Assembly: GCA_020832555.1 (NCBI GenBank)
Contig: JAFIEM010000034.1
Coordinates: forward strand, 1 to 32,532
From: Natronohydrobacter sp.
GTDB lineage: Bacteria; Pseudomonadota; Alphaproteobacteria; Rhodobacterales; Rhodobacteraceae
DNA: 32,532 bases
Direction: 5' to 3'
Below the pieces are notes generated by a model. That model made no database searches. It was not told where the DNA came from and saw nothing but the letters and a program-made list of their open reading frames with translations. Positions 6,217 to 12,675 of the stretch are shown here, piece by piece (positions within the stretch are counted from its first letter, which is position 1; every line of letters begins with the position of its first letter). The position numbers were made by a program, and so were the translations under genes.

Positions 6217-6956
6217 GCGACTTCCCTCCTCGGCGCGGGTGCCGCCCCGGTGAAGAACCGCCTGATGTCGTAATCCTGAAGACGCATATGCTCGCGCCCG
6301 AGCTTGTGCGCCTCGCTCGCGATATCAGCGATATTGACGCTCAGCCGCCGGATCGACTTGTTGGAATGCTTGAGACAGGCCTGCCGCAGGTCAGCGGCAA
6401 TCCCGATCCCGCCGGAATAGATCGGCAAAAGCTTCTCCAGATCATCCATGCTCGCGGGATCGGCTCCGACCCATGCCAGCATCCGCCCATGCACCCGCTC
6501 CCATTCCTGCAACTTCTGCGGCAACAGCTCTTCACCGATCAGGATGACCGGAGCCTGACTGCCCTCATAGATATCGCGCACCAACTCGATCATCTTGCGC
6601 GAGACCAGGTGATCTGCCTCATCGATCAGGAGCGGCACCCCGGTCACTGCCAACCGCTCAGAGATCTGGTCGATCATGTCGCCGATCGTCCGCGCGGGTC
6701 GAAGCGACATTTCCGAAAGGATCGCCTCGCAGAACTTTTTCTTGGACCAGGCCGACTTGACCTGAACCTGAAACGCCTGGAACCGGTTCTCGGCATAGAC
6801 GGCCGAAGTGCTCTTCCCGAACCCTGACGGGCCGTAGAAACACGCCATGCCGGGCAGGCCAAGCGCCCGGTTTTGAACCCTGTCGATCAGCGCGACCAGC
6901 GCCGCCACATTGCGCAGAGGCGCAACGCTGTTGTATAGCTGCCTGTCATCTGTCAT
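6213..6956 (-). CDS. DNA transposition protein B, AAA+ ATPase (MuB-like)
   Basis: A 247-residue AAA+ ATPase. The Walker A is GPSGFGKST (residues 42-50) and the Walker B is LLIDEADHL (109-117). It ends with a lid-like helical segment (GIGIAADLRQACL, then KSIRRLSVNIADIA). In Mu, B binds target DNA in an ATP-dependent filament and brings it to the A transposase, and gives target immunity. I use the ATG at 6956 because TGGAG lies six bases before it; the in-frame ATG at 6968 would put that site inside the coding region. It lies about 60 bases downstream of the transposase stop and overlaps the next gene. All motifs are intact. Confidence 0.88.
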   Translation of the reverse strand: MTDDRQLYNSVAPLRNVAALVALIDRVQNRALGLPGMACFYGPSGFGKSTSAVYAENRFQAFQVQVKSAWSKKKFCEAILSEMSLRPARTIGDMIDQISERLAVTGVPLLIDEADHLVSRKMIELVRDIYEGSQAPVILIGEELLPQKLQEWERVHGRMLAWVGADPASMDDLEKLLPIYSGGIGIAADLRQACLKHSNKSIRRLSVNIADIASEAHKLGREHMRLQDYDIRRFFTGAAPAPRREVA

Positions 6957-7017
6957 TCTGAACTCCATTCATCTGCTCTTGCCGCCGGAACTGCAGGCCC
7001 GCAGTCCCGGCGGTTCC

Positions 7018-9126
7018 TCATCCGAGGTAGCTTTCCCCGAAATCTTCCAGCATCCGCTTCTGTGCGCGGTATTCCGAACTCTGTGTGTAACTGCGCAGGA
7101 ACCGCTCCTGCTCGGGCGCAAGCACCGCGCCGCTCTCACGGCGCGCCTCCAGTTCCAGCGCGCGCTTGAACCGCGCGATCTCGGTCTCGACCGGCTCGGC
7201 CGGGGCATCCCTGCGCGCCTGAAACTCCGCCACGATCGCGGATTGGCTCTGTGAGACATCAGGAGCCGCGACATCCGGTGCCACCACTGGCTTGCGCGCC
7301 TTGAACACTGGCCTGACGACCTTCGCTTCAAGTGCAGGCGCGATATGGGGTACAGGGGCCGCGTCCAGATCATCGCCCAATTCGCGCGCGGTCATCTTGC
7401 GATGCGCGGCCACTGCAGCACGCTCGGCCTTCATCCAGGCCGCGCGGTCGCGGGCCGTGCGCCGCGCCTCGTCGATGGACAGGAAGCCGCCCTTTCTGCG
7501 GGCAGGCGCATGGCCCAGATAGGCATTCTCAAGCGAGTAAAGATGCAGACCGTCCCATAGGTCAACCGGATCAAACCGCGCAATCACGCGCTTGCCCGCC
7601 AGGTCATGCATCCACGGTGCCCAGTACTGATTGCCCCGAAACACCAGCTCGCCAGTTCTGGAATTGCCGCGCAACCCCTTGGCACCCATCAGCCAAAGAC
7701 GCCGTTGTGCCTCAGTGGCCTTGCGGATGGGCGAGCGCTCGTAACTCTCCTCGAACACCTCCGCAAAGGACCGGCCCCATGCAACTTCCGAGCGCCGCCC
7801 CTGCCGCAGGTTATGCTCCTCGATCCCTTCGGCAACGATACGCTTGAACTCTTCAAGCGGGATCGCCCGGTTGCCGTAATTCTCGGGCTTGGCGTCGATG
7901 GTGTTGCCGGTCCACGCGCCCTCGAAACGCGGGTCACGGCTGATCGCATCACACATATCGCGGAAGGCCCGCTCGATGGGCTTGGACTGCCCGCTATAGG
8001 GGGTAGCCCAGTGGATTTCGCATCCCAATGACACGAACAGGCCGGGTATATCGTCTTCCAGCACCTTGAACCGGAAGCGGGTTTTTGCCCCGCCCGTCAC
8101 CAGTTTCGATGCAAATTCCCGGCCATTGTCGAGCACCACATGATCAGGAATGCCCCAGTCCTCGATCATGTCGCCTGCCGCCAGCATCACCCCGCTGGAA
8201 TTGGCGGTCAGATCAAGACGCCAGGCCAGAATACGACCCGAATAGACATCCTGAAACGCCACCATCTGCGGGCGCACGGGTGCTGCCTCGCCGGGCCAGC
8301 GCACGAAGACATCGAACTTGTGATAATCCGCATTGACCACTTCCAGCGCGCGCAACGCAGACTTGTCGCGTACCTGTGCCGGGAACATGCGCTTGAGCCG
8401 GTCCAGCCCATAGCGTGCCAGAACCTCGGTCGGACGTGAGACCTGCTCCTTGTAGCGCCGCCGCACGGTATGCTCTGGCGCGATGCTCCAACCCTTGGAC
8501 TGCGCCACCCGTATGGCCCGCCGATAGCAGGTCGCGAAGCTGGGCCGCGTCAGCCGCAGATAATCCGATTTCAGCCAGTCCATGAAATCCGGATCAACAG
8601 CGTCGCGGGTCTCCTTGCGCTTCGCCGCACGATGACGCGGGGCCAGATAGGCCAACCGGTCGTCGCGCCGCACCCCCTCGATCAGCGACAGCCAGTTCCA
8701 GATGCTACGCGCACTGACACTTTCCATCCGCGCAACCGTCTCGACCGCCATATAGCGACCATCCTGGCCTTCCAGCGCCTCGACCGCCTGGATGCAGCGC
8801 AGCCGCGCGCGCGCCTTGTCCTGCACACTTTCCGGCAGCCCTTCAAACCACTGCCAGGCTGCATCCCGCGCGACCGGCAAACTCGCCACAGGCGCTTGTG
8901 CCTCGCTCAGCAGCTTGCGCTGCGCCCGCGCGGGCAGCGCTTTCCAGTGATATTCCCAGCCGCCACCACGCCCCGCTCGCTTGCGGGCATAGTCCGGATG
9001 CGCGCGCAGATGGATACGCTTCACCCAGAGCTCTACGCCTTTTTGTGTGTTTGCTATATCGGGTAATCCGGCCTCTGCCAGATCGGACGCCGTCCACCAT
9101 ATGCGCTGCGGGGCAAGCTCGCTCAT
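7018..9126 (-). CDS. Mu-type DDE transposase A
   Basis: A 702-residue transposase. The N-terminus (RIWWTASDLAEAGLPDIAN) is the Mu-type DNA-binding domain. The RNase-H-like core has ADYHKFDVFVRW (D267), VVLDNGREFA (D333) and QSKPIERAFRD (E385), matching the MuA D-D-E triad in order and spacing. Further MuA-like landmarks are LVTGGAKTRFRFKVLEDD and the following beta-barrel region. The C-terminal 100 residues are basic with charged helices, where MuA contacts MuB and ClpX. The ATG at 9126 overlaps the stop of a small upstream frame (ATGA). It catalyses strand transfer for integration and replicative transposition at the phage ends. It is slightly longer than MuA (663) and shows no damage. Confidence 0.92.
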   Translation of the reverse strand: MSELAPQRIWWTASDLAEAGLPDIANTQKGVELWVKRIHLRAHPDYARKRAGRGGGWEYHWKALPARAQRKLLSEAQAPVASLPVARDAAWQWFEGLPESVQDKARARLRCIQAVEALEGQDGRYMAVETVARMESVSARSIWNWLSLIEGVRRDDRLAYLAPRHRAAKRKETRDAVDPDFMDWLKSDYLRLTRPSFATCYRRAIRVAQSKGWSIAPEHTVRRRYKEQVSRPTEVLARYGLDRLKRMFPAQVRDKSALRALEVVNADYHKFDVFVRWPGEAAPVRPQMVAFQDVYSGRILAWRLDLTANSSGVMLAAGDMIEDWGIPDHVVLDNGREFASKLVTGGAKTRFRFKVLEDDIPGLFVSLGCEIHWATPYSGQSKPIERAFRDMCDAISRDPRFEGAWTGNTIDAKPENYGNRAIPLEEFKRIVAEGIEEHNLRQGRRSEVAWGRSFAEVFEESYERSPIRKATEAQRRLWLMGAKGLRGNSRTGELVFRGNQYWAPWMHDLAGKRVIARFDPVDLWDGLHLYSLENAYLGHAPARRKGGFLSIDEARRTARDRAAWMKAERAAVAAHRKMTARELGDDLDAAPVPHIAPALEAKVVRPVFKARKPVVAPDVAAPDVSQSQSAIVAEFQARRDAPAEPVETEIARFKRALELEARRESGAVLAPEQERFLRSYTQSSEYRAQKRMLEDFGESYLG

Positions 9127-9278
9127 GCTGCCCCCCGCCGCGAAGCGAACGCAGGGTTGTCGCGATGGTCAACTGTTTCGTCATCGGCGGAACGCCAATC
9201 GCTCAGCGCCGCGCCCTTGTTCGAGGCCTCCCAGACCTCTTGCGCACGTTCCAGCAGGAACCGCTTCTTCGCGGCCAT
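9123..9278 (-). CDS. Small ORF overlapping the transposase start; probable 3' part of a frameshifted HTH gene
   Basis: A 51-residue frame (MAAKKRFLLERAQEVWEASN, then KGAALSDWRSADDETVDHRD) whose TGA overlaps the transposase ATG, the junction style seen through this operon. The codons are strongly GC3-biased. No ribosome site precedes the ATG at 9278. The open frame continues upstream to about 9356 (HSFTSGARRDWSRAP), where it would join the HTH gene 9181-9546 after a +1 shift. I think it is the true C-terminus of that protein rather than a separate gene, but a reinitiating separate gene is possible. Confidence 0.45.
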   Translation of the reverse strand: MAAKKRFLLERAQEVWEASNKGAALSDWRSADDETVDHRDNPAFASRRGAA

Positions 9279-9546
9279 CGGCGCGCGGGACCAATCGCGC
9301 CGCGCTCCGCTGGTGAAGCTGTGATCCGTCCCGCAGGATGTGAACCGCGCGATTATTCACCCCCGCACGATCCGCTATCTCCCAATCGCTAAGTGCAGTC
9401 GCCATCTGGAAGGCATCCACAAGTTTCAACAGGGATGAAATTCGATTATCTTGCAGGTGCTCAGAGCTTTCTGCCCGCTGTGTCGTGCTGCTAAGCTCAG
9501 GGCAAACAGCCAGCGCAATGCGGCGGCGCAAATTAAGCCAAATCAT
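9181..9546 (-). CDS. Early phage HTH protein, possibly frameshifted near 9311-9330
   Basis: The ATG at 9546 has AAGGAA upstream and overlaps the preceding gene's stop. The product begins MIWLNLRRRIALAVCPELSS and contains an HTH-like segment, MATALSDWEIADRAGVNNRA, then VHILRDGS. After that the reading frame becomes arginine-rich and low in coding character (ARLVPRADGREEAVPAG). The +1 frame carries the GC3-biased, sensible sequence that ends exactly on the transposase start. This suggests a one-base indel (or a genuine shift) at about 9311-9330. As drawn, the 121-residue product has an intact HTH and an aberrant tail. It is a probable early regulator next to the Ner-like gene. Confidence 0.5.
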   Translation of the reverse strand: MIWLNLRRRIALAVCPELSSTTQRAESSEHLQDNRISSLLKLVDAFQMATALSDWEIADRAGVNNRAVHILRDGSQLHQRSAARLVPRADGREEAVPAGTCARGLGGLEQGRGAERLAFRR

Positions 9547-9788
9547 GCGGCTATTTCCTTCTTGGACGGGCGCTCGATATGTCGTGGCCATTCAAGATCA
9601 TCTGCCCAGTTCTGATCGAACCAATGCAGGACGCGGGTAGCCGTGGCAGTGCGGCAATCGCCCCCCGCCATCAGCTTCTTGAAGAAATCACCCTTTTTCA
9701 GGGCACGCATGGAGATCGCGTAATGCGTCACGCCCTGATGGGCGGCCAGCGTCTCTGCGAGGGTTATGAGGGCACTGCTCTGTGTCAT
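9543..9788 (-). CDS. Ner-like small DNA-binding regulator
   Basis: An 81-residue protein, first gene of the leftward early operon and divergent from the repressor. It reads as a small helical DNA-binding protein: AETLAAHQGVTHYAISMRAL, KKGDFFKKLMAGGDCRTATA, TRVLHWFDQNW, then a WPRHIERPSKKE tail. The pattern resembles a family of small phage/plasmid regulators in which a start-region helix is followed by an F-x-x-x-L-x-x-G-G-x-C-T/R-T-A-T turn. In Mu, Ner occupies this position and turns down the early and repressor promoters. The Ner assignment is by position and size, not direct homology. The start at 9788 lies next to the first operator palindrome (9800-9813), so this protein or the repressor likely controls it. 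Confidence 0.6.
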   Translation of the reverse strand: MTQSSALITLAETLAAHQGVTHYAISMRALKKGDFFKKLMAGGDCRTATATRVLHWFDQNWADDLEWPRHIERPSKKEIAA

Positions 9789-9799
9789 GCCCGCATATT

Positions 9800-9873
9800 G
9801 GCTAAACTTAGCCAGCTTTGCAAGGCTAATTTAAGCGATTATTGTGCGATTAGCTAAACTCGGCTAAATAGCG
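9800..9873. promoter_or_regulatory. Operator array between repressor and early operon
   Basis: AT-rich divergent control region in an otherwise GC-rich window. It has a perfect inverted repeat GGCTAA-AC-TTAGCC at 9800-9813, a further GGCTAA at 9824-9829, a palindrome TTAGCTAA at 9850-9857 and GGCTAA at 9862-9867. Repeated GGCTAA half-sites on both strands are what one expects for cooperative repressor and Ner-like binding. TAAATA at 9865-9870 could be the repressor -10 element, which would leave almost no 5' leader before its ATG at 9876. Confidence 0.7.
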
Positions 9874-9875
9874 AT

Positions 9876-10544
9876 ATGGACCCGATTCTATCAGAGATCG
9901 AGAAAGCCCTAGAAAATAAGGGCTTGAGCGCTGCGGCAGCCTCTATGATGGCCGCAGGGCACTATTCTTTGATAAAGAACATGAAGGCTTCGAAGGCTGG
10001 CGGTAAGCGCTACAGTGTTGAGACACTTGAAAAGCTAGCTGAAGTCCTCGGTCTCGAACTGTATTTTGGCCCGCCGAGAGGTGCCGATCCCGAACCGCCT
10101 GTGCTCGATATCGACGGCGATGATTTCGCGGCGATTCCGCGCCTCGCGGTGGAAGCCAGCGCAGGCACAGGCGCGCTCAATGACGACACCCCCGAGATCG
10201 TGGGCAAACTCGCCTTTCGCCGCGACTGGCTGCGCAAGATCGGCGTGAAACCGGACCGCGCGATGCTGATCACCGTCACTGGCGACAGCATGGCCCCCGA
10301 CCTGCGCCCCGGCGATCTGGCCCTGATCGACCAGGACCGCAACGCCTGGGAACACAACCGCGTCGTGGCGCTCGTCGATCTCGATGGCGGTCTGCGCATC
10401 AAGCGCGTGCTCCTCGACCCCGGTCGCGCCATGGTTCTCGCCTCTGACAACCCCGCCCATCTGCCCGAACTGCGCACGAAACACGAAGCTGCGCGCCTGA
10501 CATGCCTCGGGAGGGTGGTCTGGTCAGGGCGTCATTGGGAATAA
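9876..10544 (+). CDS. Prophage repressor, HTH plus S24 (LexA-like) autopeptidase
   Basis: A 222-residue protein. Residues 1-65 form a small HTH domain (LSAAAASMMAAGHYSLIKNM, then YSVETLEKLAEVLGLELYF). Residues 90-222 are an S24 peptidase: a possible self-cleavage site in AVEASAGTGA (A96-G97), the nucleophile in TGDSMAPDLRPGD (S138) and the general-base lysine in LRIKRVLL (K176). Such repressors hold lytic genes off and cut themselves when RecA is activated, so induction by DNA damage is expected. The gene is divergent from the early operon across the GGCTAA array, which it probably binds. No Shine-Dalgarno is visible before the ATG, consistent with a near-leaderless mRNA. All catalytic residues are present. 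Confidence 0.88.
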   Translation: MDPILSEIEKALENKGLSAAAASMMAAGHYSLIKNMKASKAGGKRYSVETLEKLAEVLGLELYFGPPRGADPEPPVLDIDGDDFAAIPRLAVEASAGTGALNDDTPEIVGKLAFRRDWLRKIGVKPDRAMLITVTGDSMAPDLRPGDLALIDQDRNAWEHNRVVALVDLDGGLRIKRVLLDPGRAMVLASDNPAHLPELRTKHEAARLTCLGRVVWSGRHWE

Positions 10545-10560
10545 GCGTGAAGGATAGACA

Positions 10561-10830
10561 ATGGAAATCGTGATTCTCGGGATCGTCTGGATATCACTCG
10601 CCATGATGGTTGGTGCGCTCGCCGAACACTGGAACCGCTCCGGTCTGGCATGGGGTCTCGCCGCGCTGATCCTGACCCCGATACTGACCTTGGCCTATCT
10701 GTTGGTCGCTGGAAATGCTCATCCTCGCTGCCCGGCATGTCTCGGCCACACGTTTAGTGGGGCATCCACCTGCCGCAATTGTGGCCAAGAGATAACAGTG
10801 CCGCAAACACGGCCGCGCGAAACTGTGTGA
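10561..10830 (+). CDS. Membrane protein with C-terminal zinc ribbon, prophage cargo
   Basis: An 89-residue protein 16 bases downstream of the repressor and on the same strand, so probably expressed in the lysogen. Two hydrophobic segments (about residues 2-20 and 29-50) are followed by CPACLGHTF and STCRNCGQEI, a CxxC...CxxC zinc ribbon. It lies between the repressor and the phage left end, a usual spot for lysogenic-conversion genes. The TM-plus-zinc-ribbon layout suggests a small membrane-attached protein. I cannot name a function. Confidence 0.6.
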   Translation: MEIVILGIVWISLAMMVGALAEHWNRSGLAWGLAALILTPILTLAYLLVAGNAHPRCPACLGHTFSGASTCRNCGQEITVPQTRPRETV

Positions 10831-10860
10831 CATCACTATACGCGCCGAGCGACCGAAAAT

Positions 10861-10876
10861 CAGTTCTAAGTTCCGG
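10861..10876 (-). promoter_or_regulatory. Putative transposase end-binding site (inverted copy)
   Basis: On the minus strand this reads CCGGAACTTAGAACTG. It shares the core AACTTAGAACYG with 10934-10946 and 10953-10965 but in the opposite orientation, about 60 bases further inside. Mu ends carry several transposase sites in mixed orientation and spacing within ~180 bp of the end. Confidence 0.55.
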
Positions 10877-10933
10877 CTTCCGGTAACATCGCGTTTTTGC
10901 GTCTGTTAGTATTTTATTTCAATGGCTTGCGGT

Positions 10934-10982
10934 GAACTTAGAACTGCGCGGCAAACTTAGAACCGTGCTACTAGGTTCCAAT
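10934..10982 (+). promoter_or_regulatory. Putative transposase end-binding sites near the prophage left end
   Basis: Two direct copies of the same core, GAACTTAGAACTG (10934-10946) and AAACTTAGAACCG (10953-10965), start 19 bases apart. A weaker inverted copy (minus strand ATTGGAACCTAG) lies at 10971-10982. They sit just beyond the cargo gene, where the left end of a Mu-like element should be. The terminal dinucleotide may be the CA at 10987-10988, which would read TG from outside inward, but without the right end I cannot fix it. Confidence 0.55.
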
Positions 10983-10984
10983 AT

Positions 10985-11146
10985 GTCACGTCTTGTGACC
11001 TGTTCGCATGAAACCCCTGTAAAACAAGGCTTGAACGGGTCTTCAAGGAACCCTTCACCCAACCGCCACAAGCGCGGTCTGCCCCACATTTCGCCGATCC
11101 GTGCAAACTTCGCCGCACCGCTCTCATCGACCCCCGACGCCACCAA
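10985..11146 (-). pseudogene. Possible host reading frame interrupted by the prophage
   Basis: A minus-strand frame begins at GTG 11143 (or TTG 11146) with AAGGGG five bases upstream. It encodes VASGVDESGAAKFARIGEMW, GRPRLWRLGEGF, FKPCFTGVSCEQVTRRD before meeting the inferred phage end at about 10988. The good ribosome site suggests it may once have been a real gene whose 3' part is on the far side of the prophage. Codon bias is only moderate and I do not recognise the protein. Confidence 0.25.
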
Positions 11147-11196
11147 AACCCCTTATTTCCTTGACCTATTCGTCATAGCCCTTCCACAGACGGTCA

Positions 11197-11273
11197 CTTC
11201 CGGTTTCCTGCAGATATCTCTGTCAACGCACATTGTGTGTGCGTTGACAGAGATATGTGCAGGAAACCGGAAG
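11197..11273. repeat. 77-bp near-perfect palindrome
   Basis: Two 36-base arms (11197-11232 and 11238-11273) are exact inverted copies except for one mismatch, separated by a five-base loop (ttgtg). The outer ends are CTTCCGGTTTCC and GGAAACCGGAAG; the inner part is CTGTCAACGCACA. This is far longer than a typical terminator stem, has no adjoining T-run and lies about 210 bases outside the inferred prophage end. It could be a small inverted-repeat element or a remnant of two copies of some element end. Function not known. Confidence 0.85.
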
Positions 11274-11312
11274 AGGCCGGGGGTCGGTGGTCTGAAGCAG
11301 CGGTCCTGAAAG

Positions 11313-11341
11313 AAAAAACCCCATCCGGACGGGATGGGGTC
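11313..11341 (-). terminator. Rho-independent terminator of the 53-aa gene
   Basis: On the minus strand, a hairpin with stem ACCCCATCC/GGATGGGGT and a short GC loop is followed directly by TTTTTTC. It lies 50 bases after the stop of the 53-residue gene and is the clearest intrinsic terminator in the window. Confidence 0.85.
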
Positions 11342-11390
11342 AATCAAAAATATGCCATGCGGTAAAGGCAGGCTTCGGGCAGATCGCGTC

Positions 11391-11552
11391 TTACTCGACC
11401 AGTGCGATTTGTCCTTCGAGGATCCGCAGGACGCGAAGATTGCGCATCTCTTCGCGCAGACGATCCAGTTCGATATCTGCGGCATCATCCATGTCACAAT
11501 CGAAATCAAACACCTCGGCATCTGCGGCTTGAGCATTGTAGAAGTCGAGCAT
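11391..11552 (-). CDS. Small acidic protein (53 aa), unrecognised
   Basis: The ATG at 11552 has AAGGAG nine bases upstream. The product is MLDFYNAQAADAEVFDFDCD, followed by MDDAADIELDRLREEMRNLR and VLRILEGQIALVE. It has an acidic first half and an amphipathic helix in the second half that could form a coiled coil. A strong intrinsic terminator follows. It comes four bases after the stop of a 33-residue frame, so the two may be coupled. The good ribosome site, sensible codons and terminator make it likely to be real although it is short. No family is recognised. Confidence 0.65.
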   Translation of the reverse strand: MLDFYNAQAADAEVFDFDCDMDDAADIELDRLREEMRNLRVLRILEGQIALVE

Positions 11553-11556
11553 CTGT

Positions 11557-11658
11557 TCAGTCTCCTTGATCTGCTGCCAGCAGAATTTCGGCAGCCATCG
11601 GTCGATACGTCATGTCGTCAAACGCAAATCTGCGTCCCTTGTCATTCGGTATAGACAT
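11557..11658 (-). CDS. Possible very small protein (33 aa) upstream of the 53-aa gene
   Basis: This frame reads MSIPNDKGRRFAFDDMTYRP followed by MAAEILLAADQGD and contains the ribosome site of the next gene in its last codons. Its sequence is plausible for a real peptide (balanced, no low-complexity bias). However, the ATG at 11658 lacks a Shine-Dalgarno, so the start is uncertain. It could be a leader peptide coupling translation to the 53-residue protein. Confidence 0.4.
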   Translation of the reverse strand: MSIPNDKGRRFAFDDMTYRPMAAEILLAADQGD

Positions 11659-11740
11659 GATTCGTGACAGTACGATGACCGCGCGCGCCAAATCTCGACA
11701 TGTTTGCCCAGCACGCGCTGCAAGTCGCGGGGCTTCTGCC

Positions 11741-12358
11741 TCAGCGATCCGGCTCCAGGAAACCCAGTCCCCGCAGGTAGATTCCGATCCCGGTTTCCAG
11801 CAAATCCTCGGGGGTGAACGGACCGCGCGATCCGGGAGCGCCGCGTGCATAAAGTTCGACAATGCCGTGGCTCATGGCGCTGACATGGGCCGCGAACATT
11901 TCTGTCGGCGGGCGCCGGTCCGGCGGCAATCGCTGCGAGAGATCTTCAGCGGCGCGCACCAGCACCTTGTTGGCCCTTGCGCAGGCTGTGGCCAGTTCAC
12001 GCGTTGCATTGGGCGAAATACCGGATTCGAACATCGCCACATAATGCCCCGGATGCTTGCGCGCGAAGGCCAGATAGGCCCTGCCCACGGCCTCGAACGC
12101 GGCCAGGGGTGAGGGCTGTCCGTCGCGATAGGCATATTCCAACAGATCCGCGAAGAGTTCGAATCCCTGCCGCGCGAGTTCCACGATCAAGTCTTCGCGC
12201 CCGGTGAAATGGCGATAGGGGGCCGCTGCGGATACATCAGCCAGCTTCGCAGCCTCGGCCATCGTAAAGCCTTGCGGCCCCTTCTCGGCGATCAGATCAA
12301 GCGCGGCTTCGACCAGTGCCTGTTTCAGATTGCCGTGATGATAGCCGCGTTTGGCCAT
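11741..12358 (-). CDS. TetR/AcrR family regulator with WHG-type C-terminal domain
   Basis: A 205-residue protein. Residues 8-58 are a TetR helix-turn-helix: LKQALVEAALDLIAEKGPQG, FTMAEAAKLADVSAAAPYRH, FTGREDLIVEL. The remainder fits the WHG ligand-binding domain (AYLAFARKHPGHYVAMFESG, and a late SAMSHGIVELYARG helix). It would repress its own or a neighbouring gene until a small effector binds. The nearest divergent transcription unit is the SRP RNA about 120 bases away. No obvious efflux or enzyme target is adjacent, so the regulated gene is unknown. The ATG at 12358 has no strong ribosome site close by; no better start is seen. Confidence 0.85.
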   Translation of the reverse strand: MAKRGYHHGNLKQALVEAALDLIAEKGPQGFTMAEAAKLADVSAAAPYRHFTGREDLIVELARQGFELFADLLEYAYRDGQPSPLAAFEAVGRAYLAFARKHPGHYVAMFESGISPNATRELATACARANKVLVRAAEDLSQRLPPDRRPPTEMFAAHVSAMSHGIVELYARGAPGSRGPFTPEDLLETGIGIYLRGLGFLEPDR

Positions 12359-12478
12359 GATGGTGCGCTACTCCCTGCCCCTTATCCCTTATCTAGGCCA
12401 AAGAGTCGCGATGCGAAACTGCAAACCCCATGGCAGGTCTGCTTGCAAAGCCCGCGCGAAACGCTTATCTGCACGCTC

Positions 12479-12572
12479 GAGAGGTTGGCGCGGGCAGACG
12501 CCTTGCCAACCCGGTCAGGTCCGGAAGGAAGCAGCCGCAGCATTTCCCGTCTGGGTCGCAGTCCAGCCTCTC
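12479..12572 (+). ncRNA. ffs: Small (4.5S-type) signal recognition particle RNA
   Basis: It contains the universally conserved apical sequence GGTCAGGTCCGGAAGGAAG followed by CAGCC (about 12512-12536), which binds Ffh. The ends pair: GAGAGGTTGG at 12479 with CCAGCCTCTC at 12563-12572, allowing a wobble. The length of about 94 nt suits a bacterial 4.5S RNA without the Alu domain. With Ffh it directs membrane proteins to FtsY and SecYEG. The exact ends are set by the outer stem only. Confidence 0.93.
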
Positions 12573-12675
12573 ACCTTCAGATTCTGCTGCGACATCGCCA
12601 AGGGACAGAATCATTTTCCCATCTCAGAAGCGTGCTATCCTGCAAGCAGGATTTGCAGCACGATGAGCGCGTCAC

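Noticed and set aside
11197..11273. Palindrome as a simple rho-independent terminator or as a CRISPR repeat
   Set aside because: The stem is much longer than a terminator's and has no T-run, and only a single unit is present with no spacers.
10932..11309. Plus-strand open frame across the prophage boundary
   Set aside because: It crosses the transposase sites and the palindrome, has no ribosome site and no coding character.
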